Positions 53,638 through 63,346 of a stretch of 64,000 nucleotides of DNA are shown piece after piece. The first letter of the stretch is position 1. The number at the start of each line of letters is the position of its first letter. The stretch is from Marinobacter orientalis (GTDB taxonomy: Bacteria; Pseudomonadota; Gammaproteobacteria; Pseudomonadales; Oleiphilaceae), in assembly GCF_004792665.1 (NCBI RefSeq), contig NZ_SRZX01000002.1, positions 62,001 through 126,000 of the forward strand. The letters are read 5' to 3'. Position numbers and translations under genes: made by a program. The notes below the pieces were generated by a model. The model searched no databases and was not told where the DNA came from. It worked only from the letters and a program-made list of their open reading frames with translations.

Positions 53638-55344
53638 TCAGAGGCCTACATCATCCAGGGACGATTCTGCCAGCCGCAACAGATCGGAGTTACGCTCCTC
53701 CCGTTTACCGATGCTCTCGATATAATACTCCAGGGACGTCAGGGCGTCCGCCAGAGCTTCCAGCACTTGGCGCGGCGGTGCCTCCCTGGCGTCCAGCAGA
53801 CGTTCCTGGATAGAGCCGGCTACCCGCTCGAGTACAGACGCGGCGCCTGAATCATCAAGCATATGTAAGCCGCCCCAGATACTGTGCAGAGTGCCCGGCA
53901 GATTGGCCAGGTGGAGCTTGTCATAGTCGGATTCAATAAACGCTGTAATCGCCCGTTTTGCCAGGGTCAGCGCGCTTCTGGCCTCATCGGCCACCACGAA
54001 CATGGCTTCCCTCAGATAGGGGGACTCTTCCCGGTTTCCCTGCCCGCCCGCCAGCGCGTCGGTTTCGGCGGTGATGCCGCGGGTAACAATCTGCATCACG
54101 GCATCTTCGATTCCGAGCACAGAGTCGGCCAGCTTGTAGAGCTCGTCGCCTGCCGGCAACCGCTCCTCTTCCTCCCAGGTCCGCAGTTTCGCTGCTTCTG
54201 CGCGGGCCATGGTTGCAAGCTGGTTCAGGTCCAGCATTACCAGGGTATTCGCCATGCGTTCGAGGGCCTCAGCAATGGCGGACAGTTCAGCCAGATCCGG
54301 CTCTATGCCGCGCTCTACAATATCCAGCCTGTCCTTGAGCTGATTCAGCTCGTCCTGCAATGCATTGGACAGGGATTCCAGTACATCGGAACCGGGGCCA
54401 TATAACCGGCGGGCATGGGCTTCAAGCATGGAGTCCGGAAATTCCGCCGGCGCAAGACCGAATGCCGACAGAACAGAGGTAACCTCCGGATTTGCCGAGC
54501 CACTGCGGTACAACAGGTAAACCAGATCTCTGATCAGGGAATCGGGCGCCTCTTTAGCTGTAGCCACCTTTCCTATATACACAACGTCCCGGGAATACTT
54601 TTCTATTCGCATGAACATGCGCTTGCGGGCTTTTCCAAACCCCATGGCGCGGTCAAGCATGGTGTCAGCCACGATGCCCACCAGGCACCACATCTGCGCC
54701 ATTGGCTGCCCCTGGCAAAGACGCGCGAAACCGCGCGCAGCGCGGCCGAACAGCTTTTTACTGACCACTTCGTTCTTTTCGCGAAGTATACCCAGCAGCG
54801 CGACCTGGAAGGTCAGGCGCATGCGCCTGGCCAGGATTTCGTAGTCGGCTTCGTTGCCCTCAAACGATGGCACGGAAAGCCCGGCGCAGAAATCCGGCTG
54901 CTCTTTCACTTCCACATCAAAGAAACAGGATTCCGGATAGGGCGTTTCCTTCCTGGCCTCACGCAGGTCATTAATGACCGGCAGCAGGAGCTCGGGGTGA
55001 TCCGCCCGCTGCTGATGGTAATACTCTACATAGCGGCGGAGTATGAACAGAGCACTGTTGAGCGTAGTAAGGAGTATGTTCTTGTCGTCATTGGCGCCAA
55101 CGGGGACGTCGTTCGCCAGGCTGACTGCTTCCTGACAGAGCAGTGTACCTGCACGCAACTCAACAAGAATGAAAATGCCACGGAGCTGGTTCAGAAAATC
55201 CACACAGTTCTGCAGATCCTCACCGCTCTCGCGATTTTCCTGGAAGCGTTCCAGACTGGATTCTGCCTGCCTTATGGTCTGTTCAATCTCACTCTTGACC
55301 AGATCAAATGACTGTGACTTCGTCGCCAGAGACGATTGAACCAT
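53638..55344 (-). CDS. fimL: FimL-like twitching/virulence regulator (ChpA N-terminus homologue)
   Basis: This 568-aa helical protein matches the FimL layout: HPt-like bundles akin to the N-terminal domains of the hybrid kinase ChpA. The ChpA-type phrase LNQLRGIFILVELRAGTLLCQEAVSLAND lies near 51-79, with a second bundle LVMLDLNQLATMARAEAAKL near 376-395 and a third HSIWGGLHMLDDSGAASVLERVAG near 507. The phosphorylatable histidine of true HPts is replaced in the first two, as in FimL, which acts through the Chp/cAMP-Vfr system on type IV pili. In Pseudomonas, fimL lies near dnaQ-rnhA, as here. Family call good; function inferred. Confidence 0.75.
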   Translation of the reverse strand: MVQSSLATKSQSFDLVKSEIEQTIRQAESSLERFQENRESGEDLQNCVDFLNQLRGIFILVELRAGTLLCQEAVSLANDVPVGANDDKNILLTTLNSALFILRRYVEYYHQQRADHPELLLPVINDLREARKETPYPESCFFDVEVKEQPDFCAGLSVPSFEGNEADYEILARRMRLTFQVALLGILREKNEVVSKKLFGRAARGFARLCQGQPMAQMWCLVGIVADTMLDRAMGFGKARKRMFMRIEKYSRDVVYIGKVATAKEAPDSLIRDLVYLLYRSGSANPEVTSVLSAFGLAPAEFPDSMLEAHARRLYGPGSDVLESLSNALQDELNQLKDRLDIVERGIEPDLAELSAIAEALERMANTLVMLDLNQLATMARAEAAKLRTWEEEERLPAGDELYKLADSVLGIEDAVMQIVTRGITAETDALAGGQGNREESPYLREAMFVVADEARSALTLAKRAITAFIESDYDKLHLANLPGTLHSIWGGLHMLDDSGAASVLERVAGSIQERLLDAREAPPRQVLEALADALTSLEYYIESIGKREERNSDLLRLAESSLDDVGL

Positions 55345-55529
55345 AAACGCTTCCTGTAAATTATGCGGAAACTACCGCGCCCAGTTCTTGGAGTGTGACC
55401 CTGTCGGTTTTTTCGGGGCCCTTTTTATGAGCCGGATTTACCCTTCCCGGCTAAAATAAAAGTCCACGAAAACTCGCGGACTTACCATTACTTATAACAC
55501 AAAACTCAAGTAGCTCAAGAAAGCGGGAA

Positions 55530-55570
55530 TGTAACAAAAAGTACAACCCGGCACAGTTCTCATTGCCGGG
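55530..55570 (-). terminator. Terminator of dnaQ
   Basis: On the minus strand, CCCGGC (55570-55565) pairs with GCCGGG (55552-55547) and is followed by TTGTACTTTTTG, 24 bp beyond the dnaQ stop. A second hairpin, AAGTCC(A/G)CG arms at 55462-55486 followed by TTTTATTTTA, is also in place on the same strand. The rest of the 55345-55593 gap shows no gene. Confidence 0.75.
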
Positions 55571-55593
55571 CAGTCATTTTGTGGGGGAGTTGA

Positions 55594-56304
55594 TCACTCT
55601 TCTGTTGCCAGCCTGTCCCAGACAGTTTTACCCGCCTTTTTGGCAAGCAGTGCCATGAACTCTTCATGGGCGGTGGCTTCCTCATTACTGGCACGGACGA
55701 CGGCAAGAGGCTTGCGGTCCGCTGCCAGGCGCCGGATACCAGCCTGACCTCCGGCTTCGTCGCTGCCGGCATCCAGCGATAACGCTGTCTGCCCGCCCGT
55801 CAGCAGCAGATAGACTTCGGCCAGAATCTCGGCATCCAGCAAGGCACCGTGGAGATCCCGGCTGCTATTGTCGACGCCATAACGTTTGCACAGTGCATCC
55901 AGGCTGTTTTTCTGCCCCGGATGTTTTTTGCGCGCAATGGCAAGGGAATCCACTACGCCGCAATGATCAGCCGTCTTGCGAACCGGCTTCAGGCGACCAA
56001 ACTCCGAATCCATAAAGCCGATATCGAACGCGGCGTTGTGAATGACAAGTTCAGCACCTTGGATAAAGTCGAAGAACTCGTCGGCGATGTCTGCAAACCG
56101 GGGTTTATCGGCGAGAAACTCGTTGGTTATTCCGTGGACGGTTATTGCTTCGGCTTCCACTTCCCTGCCCGGATTGACATATACGTGATAGTGGCGCCCG
56201 GTGGTCTGGCGCTCCATCAGTTCAACGCACCCTATTTCAATAATCCGGTGCCCCTCTGCCGGGTCAATACCGGTTGTTTCTGTATCCAGTACAATCTGTC
56301 TCAT
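55594..56304 (-). CDS. dnaQ: DNA polymerase III epsilon subunit (3'-5' exonuclease)
   Basis: This 236-aa proofreading exonuclease has DEDDh motifs: QIVLDTETTGIDPAEGHRI (Exo I Asp and Glu), VIHNAAFDIGFMDSEF (Exo II Asp) and DNSSRDLHGALLDAEILAEVYLLL with the Exo III His and Asp. A C-terminal extension binds the alpha subunit. It is 14 bp downstream of rnhA on the same strand, the common dnaQ-rnhA pair, here co-directional and not divergent. Confidence 0.95.
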   Translation of the reverse strand: MRQIVLDTETTGIDPAEGHRIIEIGCVELMERQTTGRHYHVYVNPGREVEAEAITVHGITNEFLADKPRFADIADEFFDFIQGAELVIHNAAFDIGFMDSEFGRLKPVRKTADHCGVVDSLAIARKKHPGQKNSLDALCKRYGVDNSSRDLHGALLDAEILAEVYLLLTGGQTALSLDAGSDEAGGQAGIRRLAADRKPLAVVRASNEEATAHEEFMALLAKKAGKTVWDRLATEE

Positions 56305-56318
56305 CTCAGCCCCGTTTG

Positions 56319-56768
56319 TTACGCGTTCGACAGTTCTTCCACACCAAGGTTGGCAAGCTGGTCCGCCAGTTCATTGCCCGGATTTCCGGAGTGTCCCTTC
56401 ACCCAGTGCCAGTTTACCTTGTGTCGTGCCACTTCATTATCCAGTTCCCGCCAGAGATCTTCATTCTTGACCGGTTTTTTTGCTGATGTTTTCCAGCCGT
56501 TCCGTTTCCAGCCATGCATCCATTCAGTGATGCCTTTCCGGACATACTGTGAGTCGGTGTACAGTTCCACTTCACATGGCCGCTTTAATGCTTCCAGGCC
56601 TCGTATCGCTGCCATCAACTCCATTCTGTTGTTGGTGGTATTACCTTCACCCCCGTGCATCTTTTTGCTGGCATTGCCATAGTTCAGCACTACACCCCAG
56701 CCTCCCGGCCCCGGGTTTCCCTTGCAGGCGCCATCGGTGTAGAGAACAACCTTACCGGTCATCAGCAT
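56319..56768 (-). CDS. rnhA: Ribonuclease HI
   Basis: This 149-aa RNase HI degrades RNA of RNA-DNA hybrids. The catalytic acids are Asp in [17 protein letters not shown], Glu in [18 protein letters not shown], Asp in [11 protein letters not shown], and the closing Asp after [20 protein letters not shown] is at 56768 or 56762; both overlap the methyltransferase stop by a few bases. It is typical in length and in place between that gene and dnaQ. Confidence 0.96.
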   Translation of the reverse strand: MLMTGKVVLYTDGACKGNPGPGGWGVVLNYGNASKKMHGGEGNTTNNRMELMAAIRGLEALKRPCEVELYTDSQYVRKGITEWMHGWKRNGWKTSAKKPVKNEDLWRELDNEVARHKVNWHWVKGHSGNPGNELADQLANLGVEELSNA

Positions 56769-57583
56769 TCCTCGACATGTTTATGATTGAGCACGGCACG
56801 GTTGCCGCTCCGGCCTTTGCCGGGATGAATACGCGATGCTCCAACGGTGCCCCTGCCCGGCAGCGAAATCACCTTGCTGTTTTGCCAGACCGGCTTGCGG
56901 CGAATCCCGGAGTAAACCCGCTTTTTGGCAAGGATACAGTAATAGGCACCAACCGGTAGGAGCCGGTTGCCACAAAGGCGCTCCATCATGCCTGCCCGGT
57001 CATTCAGCACCGCCCCCTGAAGCGGCACCTGGAAAAAGGAAGAGCCCGTTGACTCCACCGTAAAATCGAGCAATCGAAGCCAGTCTTCCATTCGGCGTTT
57101 GAACATGAAGCGTCCTCCCCAGGGGCCGCCATTATGCCTGGAAATCAACTTCCTCAAGCCCCAGAGGCTGAACGGATTGAACCCGAGCAGCAGCACTACC
57201 CCTTCCCCCCGAAGCACCCGGGATGCTTCCCGCAGGGCCTGGTGCGGGTGGGGAGAAAAATCAGCGGTATGATGCAGAATCACCAGGTCGATCGAGTCGC
57301 CGGGGAAAGGCAATTCGTCGGCGTCGCACACCGCCACACCATCCGGGATCTCAGGATTCCAGGTGGGTGTGGTCAGGATGCGCTGGGCAAAATCGGTTGC
57401 GGTTGCCAGAGGAAAGCGGTGACTGAGGCCCACCTGCAACTGCCTGGCGCCGGAGAGCTTGCTGGCATGATGCTCAACACAGGCTCTCTGATCCGCAAAC
57501 AGGGCCTGACCGAGGGGGGTGCGGAACCAGCTCTCGAAGCTGTCATGTCGGGCAGAGTAGTCCACTTCACCGGTCGGGCTCAT
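56762..57583 (-). CDS. SAM-dependent methyltransferase, conserved beside rnhA
   Basis: This 273-aa class I methyltransferase has the core [32 protein letters not shown] and the post-motif [31 protein letters not shown]. The first glycine loop of motif I is weak, replaced by [19 protein letters not shown], which may weaken SAM binding. In Pseudomonas the orthologue lies at the same spot between gloB and rnhA. Its substrate is unknown. It shares its stop with the rnhA start and diverges from gloB. Confidence 0.85.
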   Translation of the reverse strand: MSPTGEVDYSARHDSFESWFRTPLGQALFADQRACVEHHASKLSGARQLQVGLSHRFPLATATDFAQRILTTPTWNPEIPDGVAVCDADELPFPGDSIDLVILHHTADFSPHPHQALREASRVLRGEGVVLLLGFNPFSLWGLRKLISRHNGGPWGGRFMFKRRMEDWLRLLDFTVESTGSSFFQVPLQGAVLNDRAGMMERLCGNRLLPVGAYYCILAKKRVYSGIRRKPVWQNSKVISLPGRGTVGASRIHPGKGRSGNRAVLNHKHVEEC

Positions 57584-57599
57584 TGCTGCGTTCCCTTTT

Positions 57600-57626
57600 C
57601 ATTGCGCGTCATTGCGCGTTCATTGC
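57600..57626 (+). repeat. Short tandem repeat CATTGCGCGT between divergent genes
   Basis: CATTGCGCGT occurs at 57600-57609 and 57610-57619 with a partial third copy (TCATTGCGG) at once after, 17 bp upstream of the methyltransferase start and ahead of the gloB promoter. It could vary in copy number or bind a regulator. Confidence 0.5.
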
Positions 57627-57636
57627 GGCCTCGATG

Positions 57637-57665
57637 TTGGGACGCCGGGATTAATGCTCTATGAT
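57637..57665 (+). promoter_or_regulatory. sigma70 promoter of gloB
   Basis: TTGGGA (57637-57642), a 17-bp spacer and TATGAT (57660-57665) lie 35 bp before the gloB ATG. Confidence 0.6.
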
Positions 57666-57700
57666 AACAGTCACATTCGTCATGCACATGTGGGGAGCCT

Positions 57701-58486
57701 ATGCTGACCATCAATGCTATTCCAGCGTTCAATGATAACTACATCTGGTGCCTGTCCAACAGTGAAGATCACAAGGCGCTGATAGTGGATCCCGGCCAGG
57801 CGGAGCCTGTCATTGAATTTCTGGCGGACCACGGGCTGGAGCTGGACACAATTCTGGTAACACACCACCACCCGGACCATGTCGGTGGTGTCGATAAACT
57901 GGCAGCAACGGTTTCCGACTGCCGGATTATCGGCCCGGCCAATTCCCCCTTCAAGGGTGCCAAAAGCGAGGTACACCCCGGGGACGAAGTCGTCTGGCAG
58001 AATCTCGAGTTTGCGGTGCTTGGTGTTCCTGGCCATACCCTGGATCATATCGCCTATTACACAGATGACCATGTCAACAATCGCCCCGTCCTGTTCTGTG
58101 GCGACACTCTGTTCGTCTGTGGTTGCGGACGGCTGTTTGAAGGTTCACCGGCACAGATGAAACAGTCCCTGGAAAACCTGCGCAGCCTGCCGGACGACAC
58201 CGCTGTCTACTGCGCGCACGAGTACACTCTGGCCAACCTGAAGTTTGCCCGCCACTGGCTGCCGGATGACGGACCACTAAAGGAGTTTGAAGCCCACTGC
58301 CAGAAGCGTCGCGAAGATGGCAAACCGACAGTTCCGTCAATCCTTGGTGACGAAAAGCGCTTGAATCCTTTTCTGCGCTGGGACGACAACGCGGTGATCG
58401 AAGCCGCAAAACGGCACTCGCAGAAAGCGGTCAAATCAGATGACGACGTTTTTGCAGCAACCAGGCATGCAAAGGACACATTCTAG
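57701..58486 (+). CDS. gloB: Hydroxyacylglutathione hydrolase (glyoxalase II)
   Basis: This 261-aa metallo-beta-lactamase-fold enzyme hydrolyses S-lactoylglutathione to lactate and glutathione, the second step of methylglyoxal detoxification. The metal motif [10 protein letters not shown] (THxHxDH) is at about residues 51-60. Other ligands are in [14 protein letters not shown] and [17 protein letters not shown], then [13 protein letters not shown]. Length and C-terminal helical domain are normal. It is followed by mltD on the same strand. Confidence 0.95.
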   Translation: MLTINAIPAFNDNYIWCLSNSEDHKALIVDPGQAEPVIEFLADHGLELDTILVTHHHPDHVGGVDKLAATVSDCRIIGPANSPFKGAKSEVHPGDEVVWQNLEFAVLGVPGHTLDHIAYYTDDHVNNRPVLFCGDTLFVCGCGRLFEGSPAQMKQSLENLRSLPDDTAVYCAHEYTLANLKFARHWLPDDGPLKEFEAHCQKRREDGKPTVPSILGDEKRLNPFLRWDDNAVIEAAKRHSQKAVKSDDDVFAATRHAKDTF

Positions 58487-58647
58487 GGGCGGGTAACAAT
58501 TTCTATCAATGCCGTAACGTGAGTCTTGTTGACCCTTTGAAAAGCGTTCCAATAGAATCCGTGTAACATTTGTGCCATAACCCATTAAATATGCCGGGTT
58601 TTAAGACAGTTCAGCCCGGCTCGGTCCAGCCACCTGGAAGCAGTTCT

Positions 58648-60372
58648 ATGACGGTCTCGCGATTTTCCACTCTTGTTCTTATCGGCGCACTTGCCAGTGG
58701 CTGCAGTGTTCTTGACCGGTTCGGAAACGATACCTCCGGCGATGTACTGGCCTCCGAGAAACTGACCGTGGCCGCCGGCGACGATGATCTGAAAGAGGCC
58801 ATCGAATCCTCACCGGATGGTGAACCTGCCGGTCGGGCCTCCCGCACCAGACTGGATGATGCCATTGAGCCTTCCCTGAAAAAGACCGCGGAAGATGCCA
58901 GAAACAAGCTGGACGCGCCGGAGCAACAGGCCGCAGAAGCGGAAGCTTCCACGCCCGATCTGTGGCATCGCCTGAGAAGTGGCTTTACGCTGGATCACGA
59001 TGCCAGCGATCCCAGGGTCCAGGCGCAACTGAACTGGTACAGGAAGCACCCACAGTACATTGACCGCGTGGTCGACCGCGGCGGCCGTTACCTGCACTAC
59101 ATTGTTACAGAAACCGAGAAACGCGGCCTGCCTACAGAGCTGGCCCTGCTTCCTGTTGTGGAAAGTGCATTCGACCCCTTTGCCTACTCCCATGGTCGTG
59201 CAGCCGGGCTCTGGCAATTCATTCCTTCAACCGGCAAGTATTTCGGGCTGACCCAAAGCTGGTGGCACGACGACCGCCGTGATGTCATTGCAGCCACGGA
59301 TGCGGCGCTCACTTATCTCGACAGACTGGCGACCCGTTTTAACGGTGACTACATGCTGGCGCTGGCCGCCTACAACAGTGGTGGTGGCACGGTGTCCAGC
59401 GCAATGCGGCGCAATCGGAACAAGAATGCACCGACGGACTTCTGGTCCCTGGATCTGCCCAGGGAAACCCGCCATTACGTGCCCAAACTGATCGCGCTGG
59501 CAAAGATCTTTGACCAGCCGGAAAAGTATGGCATCGAGTTGCCGGCACTGGAGGATGAGCCGTATTTTGAGATCGTGAACACCGGTTCCCAGCTGGATCT
59601 TGCCCAGGCCGCTGAACTGGCAGACGTGGACATAGATGAAATTTACCTGCTGAACCCCTCTTTCAATCGCTGGGCGACGTCACCCGATGGCCCCCATCGA
59701 CTGCTGGTGCCGCGGGAAAAAGCTGAAACCTTTATCACAGCCCTGCAAAGCATTGACCCCGGCGAACGGGTGTCCTGGCGTAATTACAAGGTGGCCTCCG
59801 GCGACACGATCAGCACCATTGCACAACGGCATGGCACGACATCAGCGGTCATCCGCCAGGTCAACAATCTGGACAGCCACATTATCCGCATTGGCCAACG
59901 CCTGATGATCCCCTCAGCGGCCAAACAGTCAGGCACCTATGCCCTCAGCGCCAGCGAGCGGCTGGCCAGAAAGCAGCAGAACAGCGGCAAGAACAGCAAC
60001 GGCACCCGTGTAGACTACACCGTCCGCTCAGGCGATACCTTCTGGGATATTGCCCGCGAACACCGGGTGTCTGTCCGGCAAGTGGCAGCCTGGAACGGGA
60101 TGGCACCGGGTGACCCGCTGATCCCCGGGAAAAAACTTGTTATCTGGTCAGAATCCAGGCAACCCACGATGCTGGCCAGTAACGACCGGGCCAAGGGCAT
60201 GGTGCGCAAGGTGGGTTATCAGGTCCGCAAGGGAGATTCCCTGTCCGTCATTGCCAACCGCTTTGCAGTGAATGTAGGGGATATCGCAAGCTGGAATGAC
60301 CTCAATACCTCCCGTTATCTTCAGCCCGGTCAAAGTCTGGTACTCTATGTCGACATAAGAAACAGCCCCTGA
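58648..60372 (+). CDS. mltD: Membrane-bound lytic murein transglycosylase D
   Basis: This 574-aa lipoprotein cuts peptidoglycan to give anhydromuropeptides. The signal ends with lipobox LASGC. A Ser/Asp-rich linker precedes the SLT domain with the catalytic Glu in LPVVESAFDPFAYSHGRAAG then LWQFIPSTGKYFGL and LALAAYNSGGGTVSSAM. Three C-terminal LysM repeats (starting YKVASGDTIST, YTVRSGDTFWD and YQVRKGDSLSV) bind glycan strands. The start ATG 58648 is chosen because it begins the signal peptide; the frame to 58570 does not. The lipoprotein is outer-membrane anchored. Confidence 0.95.
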   Translation: MTVSRFSTLVLIGALASGCSVLDRFGNDTSGDVLASEKLTVAAGDDDLKEAIESSPDGEPAGRASRTRLDDAIEPSLKKTAEDARNKLDAPEQQAAEAEASTPDLWHRLRSGFTLDHDASDPRVQAQLNWYRKHPQYIDRVVDRGGRYLHYIVTETEKRGLPTELALLPVVESAFDPFAYSHGRAAGLWQFIPSTGKYFGLTQSWWHDDRRDVIAATDAALTYLDRLATRFNGDYMLALAAYNSGGGTVSSAMRRNRNKNAPTDFWSLDLPRETRHYVPKLIALAKIFDQPEKYGIELPALEDEPYFEIVNTGSQLDLAQAAELADVDIDEIYLLNPSFNRWATSPDGPHRLLVPREKAETFITALQSIDPGERVSWRNYKVASGDTISTIAQRHGTTSAVIRQVNNLDSHIIRIGQRLMIPSAAKQSGTYALSASERLARKQQNSGKNSNGTRVDYTVRSGDTFWDIAREHRVSVRQVAAWNGMAPGDPLIPGKKLVIWSESRQPTMLASNDRAKGMVRKVGYQVRKGDSLSVIANRFAVNVGDIASWNDLNTSRYLQPGQSLVLYVDIRNSP

Positions 60373-60398
60373 GCCTGAACCGGAAACGTGCGAGATCT

Positions 60399-62222
60399 AT
60401 GACAAGAACACGGAAAGCCTCACCCCTGATCAGTGCTTTTACTTTTGTCGCCATGGCTCTCCTGCCATGGCATGCCATCTCCGCGGAGACGCCAGCGAAG
60501 CACGGCATTGCGATGCACGGGGAGCCCCAATACCCCGAAGGCTTTGCCCACTTTGACTATGTCAATCCGGGGGCACCCAAGGGTGGCGCCCTGGGAATGG
60601 CGGTAGTGGCCAACGGCTTCGATTCCTTCAACCCTTTTGTGATTCGTGGCGTGGCTGCGGCTGGCATCAACACCTATCTCTACGACACCTTGATGGAAGC
60701 GTCCGCAGACGAGCCCTTCTCTACCTATGGTCTGATCGCCGAATCCATCGAGACCCCCGATGACCGGAGTTACGTAGTATTCAATCTGCGCGAGGAGGCG
60801 CGGTTCCAGGACGGTGAGCCGATTACCGCCGAAGACGTCAAATTCTCTTTCGACGTTCTGACCACCCAGGGCCATCCTTTCTACCGCAACTATTATGCGG
60901 ATGTGGCAGGGGTGACCATCGAGGGTGAACGACGGATCCGTTTCGATTTCGGCGAGACCAACAATCGGGAACTGCCCCTTATCCTTGGTCAGCTTCCCGT
61001 CCTTCCTGGCCACTACTGGGAGGATCGTGAGTTCGGAGACAATGGCCTGACCCCACCAGTAGGCAGTGGCCCCTATCGAATCGAAGATTTTGAGGCAGGC
61101 CGCTCTATCACGTTCGAGCGCGTAAAGGATTATTGGGCACAGGATCTTGGCGTTCGCAAAGGCAGGTTCAATTTCGATGAAATCCGATACGACTATTACT
61201 CGGATGACACCGTCGCGCTGGAGTCGTTCCGTGCCGGCAACTTTGACTTCCGGATCGAATCCTCCGCCAAAAACTGGGCAACCGCTTACACCGGCGACCA
61301 GTTCGAGTCGGGCAAGGCAAAAACCGAGGCGGTTGAGCATAGCCGCCCCGCCGGCATGCAGGCGTTCGCCATGAACACCCGCCGCGAGGTATTCAGCAAT
61401 CCGAAGGTGCGCGAAGCACTTGCTTACGCCTTTGATTTCGAGTGGGCCAACAAAAACCTGTTCTATGGCCAGTACACGCGCACCGGCAGTTATTTCGAAA
61501 ACAGTGAACTGGCTTCCTCCGGCCTTCCCGAAGGGCGGGAACTGGAGATTCTGGAGCCCTACCGCGACCAGCTATCCGGGGATGTTTTCTCGGAAGAATA
61601 TCAGCCGCCGTCGACAGCGGGTGAAGGTGGCTTGCGTGAGAATCTACGCACCGCCCTGACCATGTTAAGGGAAGCAGGGTACAAGGTAGTGGACGGCGCC
61701 ATGGTGCACAGCGAAAGCGGTGACCCGCTGGCGTTCGAGATCCTGATCTACCAGAAGACATTCGAGCGGGTGGTACTGCCGTTCAAGAACAACCTGGCGC
61801 GGCTGGGCATTGATGTTTCGGTCCGTCTGGTGGATACCAACCAGTATATTCAGCGGATTCGCGAATTCGATTACGATATGACGGTCCAGAGCATCGGGCA
61901 GTCGGACTCTCCGGGCAATGAACAACGGGAATACTGGCATTCGTCCACTGTTGATGTAAAAGGTTCACGAAACTACATGGGCGTGGATAGCCCGGTGGTG
62001 GATGAACTCGTCAACATGGTGATACAGGCCCCGAGCCGTGAGGAGCTGGTACATCGGGTGCGCGCCCTGGACCGGGTTCTGCTCCACGGGCATTACGTGG
62101 TCCCGAACTGGTACCTGCCCAAGGATCGCATCGCCTACTGGTCCTTTCTGCAGCGCCCGGACGCTGTACCCAAAAACGGCGTTGATATTGACAACTGGTG
62201 GGTAAAAAGCACTGACCAATGA
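60399..62222 (+). CDS. yejA: Extracellular solute-binding protein of peptide ABC transporter (YejA-like)
   Basis: This 607-aa periplasmic protein (Sec signal to about residue 29, ending HAISA) belongs to family 5 solute-binding proteins: EGFAHFDYVNPGAPKGGALGM, then YVVFNLREEARFQDGEPITAEDVKFSFDVL and GSGPYRIEDFEAGRSITFERV. The YejA type binds oligopeptides or microcin-C-like compounds. It leads the yejABE(F) operon: yejB starts 38 bp later. Confidence 0.93.
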   Translation: MTRTRKASPLISAFTFVAMALLPWHAISAETPAKHGIAMHGEPQYPEGFAHFDYVNPGAPKGGALGMAVVANGFDSFNPFVIRGVAAAGINTYLYDTLMEASADEPFSTYGLIAESIETPDDRSYVVFNLREEARFQDGEPITAEDVKFSFDVLTTQGHPFYRNYYADVAGVTIEGERRIRFDFGETNNRELPLILGQLPVLPGHYWEDREFGDNGLTPPVGSGPYRIEDFEAGRSITFERVKDYWAQDLGVRKGRFNFDEIRYDYYSDDTVALESFRAGNFDFRIESSAKNWATAYTGDQFESGKAKTEAVEHSRPAGMQAFAMNTRREVFSNPKVREALAYAFDFEWANKNLFYGQYTRTGSYFENSELASSGLPEGRELEILEPYRDQLSGDVFSEEYQPPSTAGEGGLRENLRTALTMLREAGYKVVDGAMVHSESGDPLAFEILIYQKTFERVVLPFKNNLARLGIDVSVRLVDTNQYIQRIREFDYDMTVQSIGQSDSPGNEQREYWHSSTVDVKGSRNYMGVDSPVVDELVNMVIQAPSREELVHRVRALDRVLLHGHYVVPNWYLPKDRIAYWSFLQRPDAVPKNGVDIDNWWVKSTDQ

Positions 62223-62260
62223 CGCAGATCTCTGAAATATCTCTGACGGAGCTCCGCTGA

Positions 62261-63346
62261 ATGGGCAGTTATATCCTCAGGCGCCTGGCGCTAATCATCC
62301 CCACCCTGCTGGGGATCATGCTGCTTAATTTCGTTATTGTTCAGGCCGCCCCGGGTGGCCCGGTCGAACAGCTGATTGCCGAGACCGAAGGGCATGGTGG
62401 CGGCGCCCTCGCCAGGGCCAGTGGCGGTGGTTCCGGCGGCGAAGTCAGTTCTTCCAGCGGCGACAGCCGCGGCTCCCGTGGCCTGCCGGAAGAACTACTC
62501 CGTGAAATTGAAGTCATGTACGGCTTCGATAAGCCACCCCACGAGCGTTTCCTGAAAATGCTGGGCGATTACGCCACCTTTGATTTCGGAGACTCGTTCT
62601 TCCGCGACCGCTCGGTGATCGAGTTGATACTGGACAAGATGCCGGTGTCGATATCACTGGGCCTGTGGTCCACCCTGATTATCTATCTGATTTCCATTCC
62701 ACTCGGTGTCCGCAAGGCGGTTACCGATGGCTCCCGCTTCGACGTCTGGAGCAGTTCCGTCATTGTCGTGGGCTACGCGATTCCCGGCTTCCTGTTTGCA
62801 ATACTGCTGATCGTCCTGTTTGCCGGTGGCAGTTACCTGGACTGGTTTCCGCTGCGGGGGCTAACGTCGTCCAACTTCGACGAACTGAACTGGTATCAGA
62901 AAATCGGTGATTATTTCTGGCACCTGGCGCTGCCGGTGACCGCCAACGTGATCGGCGGTTTCGCTACCCTCACCCTGCTGACCAAGAACTCTTTTCTTGA
63001 TGAAATCAGCAAGCAATACGTGGTGACGGCAAGAGCCAAGGGCCTGGAAGAGAAACAGGTACTTTACGGACATGTATTCCGCAACGCCATGCTGATTGTT
63101 ATCGCCAGCCTTCCGGGCGTGCTGGTTTCGCTGTTCTTTACCGGTTCGCTGCTGATTGAAGTGATCTTTTCTCTGGACGGGCTCGGGCTGCTCGGCTTTG
63201 AGGCCGCCCTTAACCGGGATTACCCGGTGATCTTCGGCACGCTCTTTATCTTCACGCTCATGGGGCTGGTGCTGAAGCTGATCAGCGATATCACTTACGT
63301 TCTGGTTGATCCCCGCATTGATTTTGAAAGCCGGGAGGGGTCATGA
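62261..63346 (+). CDS. yejB: Peptide ABC transporter permease (YejB-like)
   Basis: This 361-aa permease begins [41 protein letters not shown], as the DppB/OppB class does, followed by a Gly/Ser-rich loop (about 45-73) specific to YejB. The EAA loop for ATPase contact is [28 protein letters not shown]. Six membrane helices are visible. Its stop overlaps the yejE start (ATGA at 63343-63346). Confidence 0.94.
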   Translation: MGSYILRRLALIIPTLLGIMLLNFVIVQAAPGGPVEQLIAETEGHGGGALARASGGGSGGEVSSSSGDSRGSRGLPEELLREIEVMYGFDKPPHERFLKMLGDYATFDFGDSFFRDRSVIELILDKMPVSISLGLWSTLIIYLISIPLGVRKAVTDGSRFDVWSSSVIVVGYAIPGFLFAILLIVLFAGGSYLDWFPLRGLTSSNFDELNWYQKIGDYFWHLALPVTANVIGGFATLTLLTKNSFLDEISKQYVVTARAKGLEEKQVLYGHVFRNAMLIVIASLPGVLVSLFFTGSLLIEVIFSLDGLGLLGFEAALNRDYPVIFGTLFIFTLMGLVLKLISDITYVLVDPRIDFESREGS

